64,000 bases of DNA from assembly GCA_038049695.1 (NCBI GenBank), contig CP142454.1, positions 87,256,501 to 87,320,500 on the forward strand. The letters run 5' to 3'. Shown here one piece after another: positions 58,984 through 64,000 of this stretch. The DNA is from Cinnamomum chago (Eukaryota; Streptophyta; Magnoliopsida; Laurales; Lauraceae). Each line of letters opens with the position of its first letter. The stretch's first letter is position 1. The position numbers and the translations under genes were made by a program. The notes below the pieces were generated by a model, which saw only the letters and a program-made list of their open reading frames with translations, ran no database searches and was not told the DNA's origin.

Positions 58984-61138
58984 ACCCAGACCCGAGATCA
59001 GAGTCATTAGGGTTAACCCCCGGGTCGCGATGTTAATCATACTTACTCCCATAGATCCGAATTAACCGAAGTTAATCGAAGTCTACAAGGGATCTTGCAT
59101 AATACCTGTCAATGTACAATGTGTGGAAATATACAATAATATGCATTGACAATGATTTAACAAAATGAATCAGACTATTTACTCTGAATTGTAAAGCTCA
59201 CTATACATCGTTTCATTGTTCCTATCATCAACCACTGCATATTTACAATACAATGCAGGGGACATCATATACAGTACCTACACTACCAAAATGAATATAT
59301 AAAACATTTCTAAAAAGTTTCAAAAAGATTTCAGTGAACCGCTCTCTGATCACGTCCATTCAGCTAGACCTCCTGGAGGTAGCGAATGAGTCTCCTCCGC
59401 TGTCGGAACGGTCTCAGAGGGACCGGCACGGGCAACTGAGCCTGTAATATCATCAGTAATACCGTGAACACGACGGTTCAACAAGGTATACATATATTTA
59501 TAACATGTTTATAATTCCTAACAATTCATTAATTAACAGTGCTAAACAAACCATAATAAATACCAGTAATAATGATAATCATATGGCAACTACACTAGCA
59601 TTGGTTTCAACTCCATTCAGTTCATTCTATTCTTCCAAAAGGAAGCAATTCATATTCATTTATTCATTAGGTTCAACCTTTATTAATGGCTTTTCAATGT
59701 ATGACTTTTCAGTCAATGACCTTTCGGTACAAATAAGGTGGGATCTCCCAGTGTCTTGATCAGAGATCACTGGTGTCACCACGGGCTCCGGAACACCCCA
59801 ATCTCATCTACTGCAGTAGGAATAGCATTTCATTTATCAATTCATTCAGTTCATTATTACTTTTCATTATGAGTTCGGAAACCACTAGGTAGTGCCAGAC
59901 CTGTTAACAATTCCTATTAATCCCAATCTAATTCTAAATTAAGCCTCTAACCAACCCTTAAGTGAAACGACCGTTATCGATGCACGTATTACTATAGATG
60001 ATATTACTTAAGTATGTGTGCATTAGGATAACCCTCGTTAACACTTAGGATGGTCTAAACATGATTAATATTAATCTCTAAGCTTAAACTTCTAATTCCG
60101 GAAATTCGGACTTAAACTACACTTTCCGGACATTTCTCAGTGGGCCAGGTCGACCTGGGAAGGCCCGGTTATACTTGTCCCCATATCCACTTCATCTTCC
60201 AATCTATGCTCACTAAGAGGTGTATACCATTGGTTTCTACGTTCCAAGAGCTTTCCAACGATATATAGAACTCAAAAATCGAACATATGGGTCAAAAGTT
60301 ATGGCCATTCAAAGTTGGCATTGTTGGCCCAATGGGCCGACCCACTCGGGCAGGCCCAATCCGGCTGGCCCATTTCAGATTCAGGCTGCTGAACTGAATT
60401 TTCTTCCCTTACTTCCATTCCATCCATCACCCTAACATCCTATCCATCAATTCTTTCCATCAAAAGTAATGAAAACACCTTAACAAACATAAACATAGGT
60501 ATACACTTGCCTTATGTGAAGCTTGAGGAAGGCAAAATCCCTTTTTTAGCTTGGATTGAGTTGGATTTCTCCTCTTGAAAGCTTTGATTTCAATACTACT
60601 TGAAGAAGAAGAAGAAGATGGATACTTCTTCACTTAATTCACTTCACACTCACTTAAGGAGGAAGAAATGGAAGAAACGAAGAGAAAAATGAAGAAACAG
60701 TGGCTGCCTAGGGTTCTCCTGGAAATGAACTCATCTTAGCTTATATAAGATGTGAAATTGCATTTAAACCCATTAATTTCATTTAATTCCAATTCAAGTC
60801 AACTAAAGGTCCATATGATCCGATATTCATCGAATAACTTCAAGCCTTTTATGAAATTCGTCGTACTCGTCGAGATACACTTGCCGGTATCAAGAGTTTC
60901 CGTATTCGACAAAATACGTATAAATCCGTATTTATACACAAATCCTCTAATTTGCTCACTTGAGCTTATTTCCATTCAATTTAGTTCTAAAGCTTGTTTA
61001 ACACTTCATTAAGCCTACATTAGGCTCATTCAACTTCATTTGGTGCTAAATCACCATTACGTCATTTAAACCGGCTTAATTAGCCTTAAGCTCAATTAAT
61101 TAGAGTTAATTGTGATTAACTCGGAACGGAGCCTAACA
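58984..61138 (-). repeat. Ty3/gypsy 3' LTR (main part), split by the copia insertion
   Basis: Read on the minus strand, the LTR starts TGTTAGGCTCC at 61138, directly after a purine-rich tract (TTTAGGAGAA). It continues to 58984 and finishes with CGTGACA at 52608-52602, on the far side of the copia element. Rejoined, it is about 2162 bp. A minus-strand TATA-like TTATATAAG lies at 60741-60749, about 390 bases into the LTR, and a CT/GAA-rich leader follows. The second gypsy LTR is outside the window, so the borders rest on the TG...CA ends and the polypurine tract. Confidence 0.8.
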
Positions 61139-61208
61139 TTCTCCTAAACTTTTAGAATCATTCGGTCCTCCGAATGCAATACAAATCAATATAATTCAAA
61201 CAACCAAT

Positions 61209-64000
61209 TCAATTAAAAGTTACCTGAACGAATAGCTCTGGATACTTCTGAGTCATTTGTTCCTCAAGTTCCCATGTAGCTTCATTGGGTGTATGATGAT
61301 CCCAAAGAACCTTGACCCATTTGATTGTCCTCGTGCGGAGAACTGCCTCTTTGGTATCAATGATCTGAATTGGCCTCTCAACATATGTGGTGTCTGGCAA
61401 TACTTGGATCTCTTCGTGACGAATCACGTGTGAAGGATCAGCCACATACTTTCGAAGCATCGAGACATGAAATACATTGTGGATACCAGAGAGCTCTGTT
61501 AGAAGGTCAAGACGATAAGCTACATTTCCAATTCGGCTCAATATCTTAAAAGGACCAATGAATCTCGGGGAAAGCTTTCTTTTTTGTCCGAATCGGATCG
61601 TACCCTTCATCGGTGAAGTCTTTAACAAGACTAGATCATCAATAGTGAACTCTAAATCACGCCGACGATTGTTAGCATAGCTTTTCTGCCTTGATCTAGC
61701 AACTTTCAGCCTGTCCTGTATCTTCTGCACTCTCTCAGCTGTTTCAGCGATGATGGTAGGACCGTGGAAACTTCGAGTTCCAACCTCTTCCCAGTTCACT
61801 GGGGTCCTACACCGACGACCATACAGTGCTTCAAATGGTGTCATTTCAATGCTGGAGTGATAGCTGTTGTTGTACGTAAACTCGCACAACGCTAAATGGT
61901 CATCCCAATCACTCCCGAAATCAACTACACTGGCACGAAGCAAATCCTCCAAAGTCTGTATCGTCCTCTCTGACTGTCCATCTGTCTGTGGATGATAAGC
62001 AGTACTAAACCGAAGTTTGGTACCCATAGAATTCTGAAATGATTGCCAAAATGAGGACACAAACTGACTATCCCGATCGGAAACAATCAAGACTGGTGTT
62101 CCATGCAATCGAGTCACTTCCCTAACAAACAATCTGGACATCTCGCTGAATCCCATATCTTTCCTAAATGGAAGGAAATGTGCGGACTTCGTAAGACGAT
62201 CCACGATCACCCATACGGCATCGTGCTGTTTCCTCGTCCTCGGTAAACCCGATACAAAGTCCATTGTGATATGATCCCATTTCCACTTGGGAATATCCAA
62301 TGGATGAAGCAATCCTGGCGGTTTCTGGTGCTCGAACTTCACACGCTGGCAAGTCAAGCAGGAAGACACATAGCCTGCTATCTCCCGCTTCATGTTATTA
62401 CACCAAAATCTGCCTTTGAGATTCTTATACATCTTGGTACTCCCTTGATGCATAGAATATCTGGTGTGATGAGCTTCAAACATTACTGTTTGCTTCAAAT
62501 CCTCCTGTGCTGATATACATAGTCTGTCCCTGAAGTAGAGGACTCCTTCTACCAACACAAAATCTGGTCTCTGAGCAATGTTATCCCTGATCTTTGCTAA
62601 TTCAGGGTATTCGAACTGCCGCTTCTTAATCTCTGTGATGAGAAGGGGTTCAAATACTGACATTGCTGCAACCATTCTCCTGTCATTCATGAACTCAATG
62701 GACACATCTGAGTCCTTGAAGTCTTCTAGCAGATTCCATCCATCTTCTAATGAAGCCAAATCTGCTACCTTCCGACTCAGAGCATCAGCAACTACGTTAC
62801 CCTTTCCAGGTACATACTTGAATGGAAAGTCGTAGTCTTTAATCAGCTCCAACTAGCGGCGTTGCCTCAGATTGATATCCTTCTGAGTAAACAAATACTG
62901 AAGGCTCCTGTGATCACAGTGTACTTCGAAAGTCTCTCCGTACAAGTAATGCCTCCATTGCTTCAAAGCAAATACAACCGCTGCGAGCTCGAGATCATGA
63001 GTAGTGTAATTCTTCTCAGGGTCTTTCAACTGACGCGAACCATATGCTATCACCTTGCGGTTCTGCATCAATACACATCCCAATCCTACACCCGAGGCAT
63101 CTGAGTAAACCTCAAATCCTCCTGGTCCTTCGGGTAAGGATAAGATCGGGGCTGACACCAATTTCTGCTTCAAAGTCTGGAAACTGGACTCACATGCATC
63201 ATTCCATTGAAATGAAACATTCTTCCGAGTCAGTCTCGACAGTGGTGCTGCTATTTTCGCAAAGTCCTTTACGAACCTTCTATAATAGCCTGCTAACCCT
63301 AAGAAGCTTCTCACTTCTGGCACATTCTTCGGACTCTGCCAATTGGTAATGGCCTCAATCTTAGCTGAATCAACAGCTAATCCATCTCTGGTAATGATAT
63401 GACCCAGAAATGCCACCTGCTGCAACCAAAAGTCGCACTTTTCAAGCTTTGCATACAACTGATTCTCCCTCAGTATCTGCAAGGCTGTTCTCAAATGTTG
63501 TGAATGCTCTATCTCTGTCTTTGAGTAGACCAGAATATCATCAATGAAGATCACGACGAACTGGTCTAAATAGGAAGCAAACACCCTGTTCATTAAAGCC
63601 ATAAACACTGCAGGTGCATTGGTTAGACCAAAAGGCATGACGAGAAATTCATAGTGCCCATATCGAGTCCTGAATGCAGTCTTCTATACATCTTGATCTC
63701 TCACTCGAATCTGGTGATATCCAGACCGAAGATCAATCTTTGAAAAGTACGCTGCACCCTGGAGTTGATCAAATAACTCATCGATCCTAGGCAGTGGATA
63801 TTTATTCTTCACTGTTATTTGATTTATCTGCCTATAATCGATACACATACGAAGCGTGCCATCTTTCTTCTTGACAAACAGTACAGGTGCTCCCCATGGT
63901 GAGACACTAGGTTTGATGAAACCTTTGTCGAGCAAATCCTGTATCTGTCTCTTTAGTTCATACAACTCAGATGGTGCCATACGATAAGGTGCCCTCGATA
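61209..64000 (-). pseudogene. Ty3/gypsy pol (RT, RNase H, integrase, chromodomain), two TAG stops, runs off the window
   Basis: A single frame enters at the right edge and ends at 61209. It shows RT ([20 protein letters not shown], then the catalytic FIDDILVYS), RNase H ([38 protein letters not shown]), an integrase zinc region, the integrase core (WDHITMDFVSGLPR, then HPQTDGQSERTIQTLEDLLR) and a C-terminal chromodomain-like end (WVKVLWDHHTPNEATWELEE). RT-RNaseH-IN order plus chromodomain places it in the chromovirus branch of Ty3/gypsy. TAG stops interrupt at 63684-63686 and 62853-62855, both at positions where relatives commonly have Trp. Gag and protease lie beyond the window. Confidence 0.93.

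Overview
This is plant nuclear DNA, almost certainly from a flowering plant. The genes have introns and belong to plant families (class II trehalose-phosphate synthase, RSZ-type SR protein, DUF641/GIL1-like, PLS-class PPR, ERD2). The AT-rich intergenic space is full of plant-type transposons: Ty1/copia, Ty3/gypsy with a chromodomain, L1 and RTE LINEs, hAT, Mutator-like elements and tRNA-derived SINEs. A eudicot or magnoliid is plausible, but the species cannot be named from the sequence alone.

Layout. 1-659: last intron and last coding exon of a class II TPS gene (+). 660-6829: 3' flank with a broken tandem duplication, SINEs and a 1.3-kb Mutator-like element (3811-5106) with a perfect 9-bp target duplication and gene-like filler. 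6830-11290: RSZ-type splicing-factor gene (-), with an RTE LINE fragment in its longest intron. 11300-14200: a cloverleaf-like palindrome, SINEs and a three-copy tandem repeat. 14488-15855: intact single-exon DUF641/GIL1-like gene (-). 15856-35235: a 19-kb gene-poor stretch with several foldback elements, a GC-rich element, an hAT transposase remnant and a 1.28-kb segmental duplication, one copy of which is split by a 636-bp solo LTR. 35236-36990: intact E-class PPR gene (+). 41617-47713: complete six-exon ERD2 (KDEL/HDEL receptor) gene (-), 215 codons, with one GC-AG intron. 48336-49012: a long foldback MULE derivative. 49420-51382: a 5'-truncated L1-type LINE with a 13-bp target duplication. 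52602 to the window end: a Ty3/gypsy element (-) whose LTR was entered by a young full-length Ty1/copia element (+, 52609-58978).

The host genes are unrelated housekeeping or regulatory genes (sugar signalling, splicing, tropism/light growth, organelle RNA processing, ER retrieval) and form no operon or cluster. I found no convincing undescribed multi-gene system. The most interesting signals are a likely spliced gag start codon lying inside the LTR of the copia element, the nested retrotransposons with stop codons in otherwise open frames, the gene-fragment-carrying MULE, and the GC-AG intron in ERD2.
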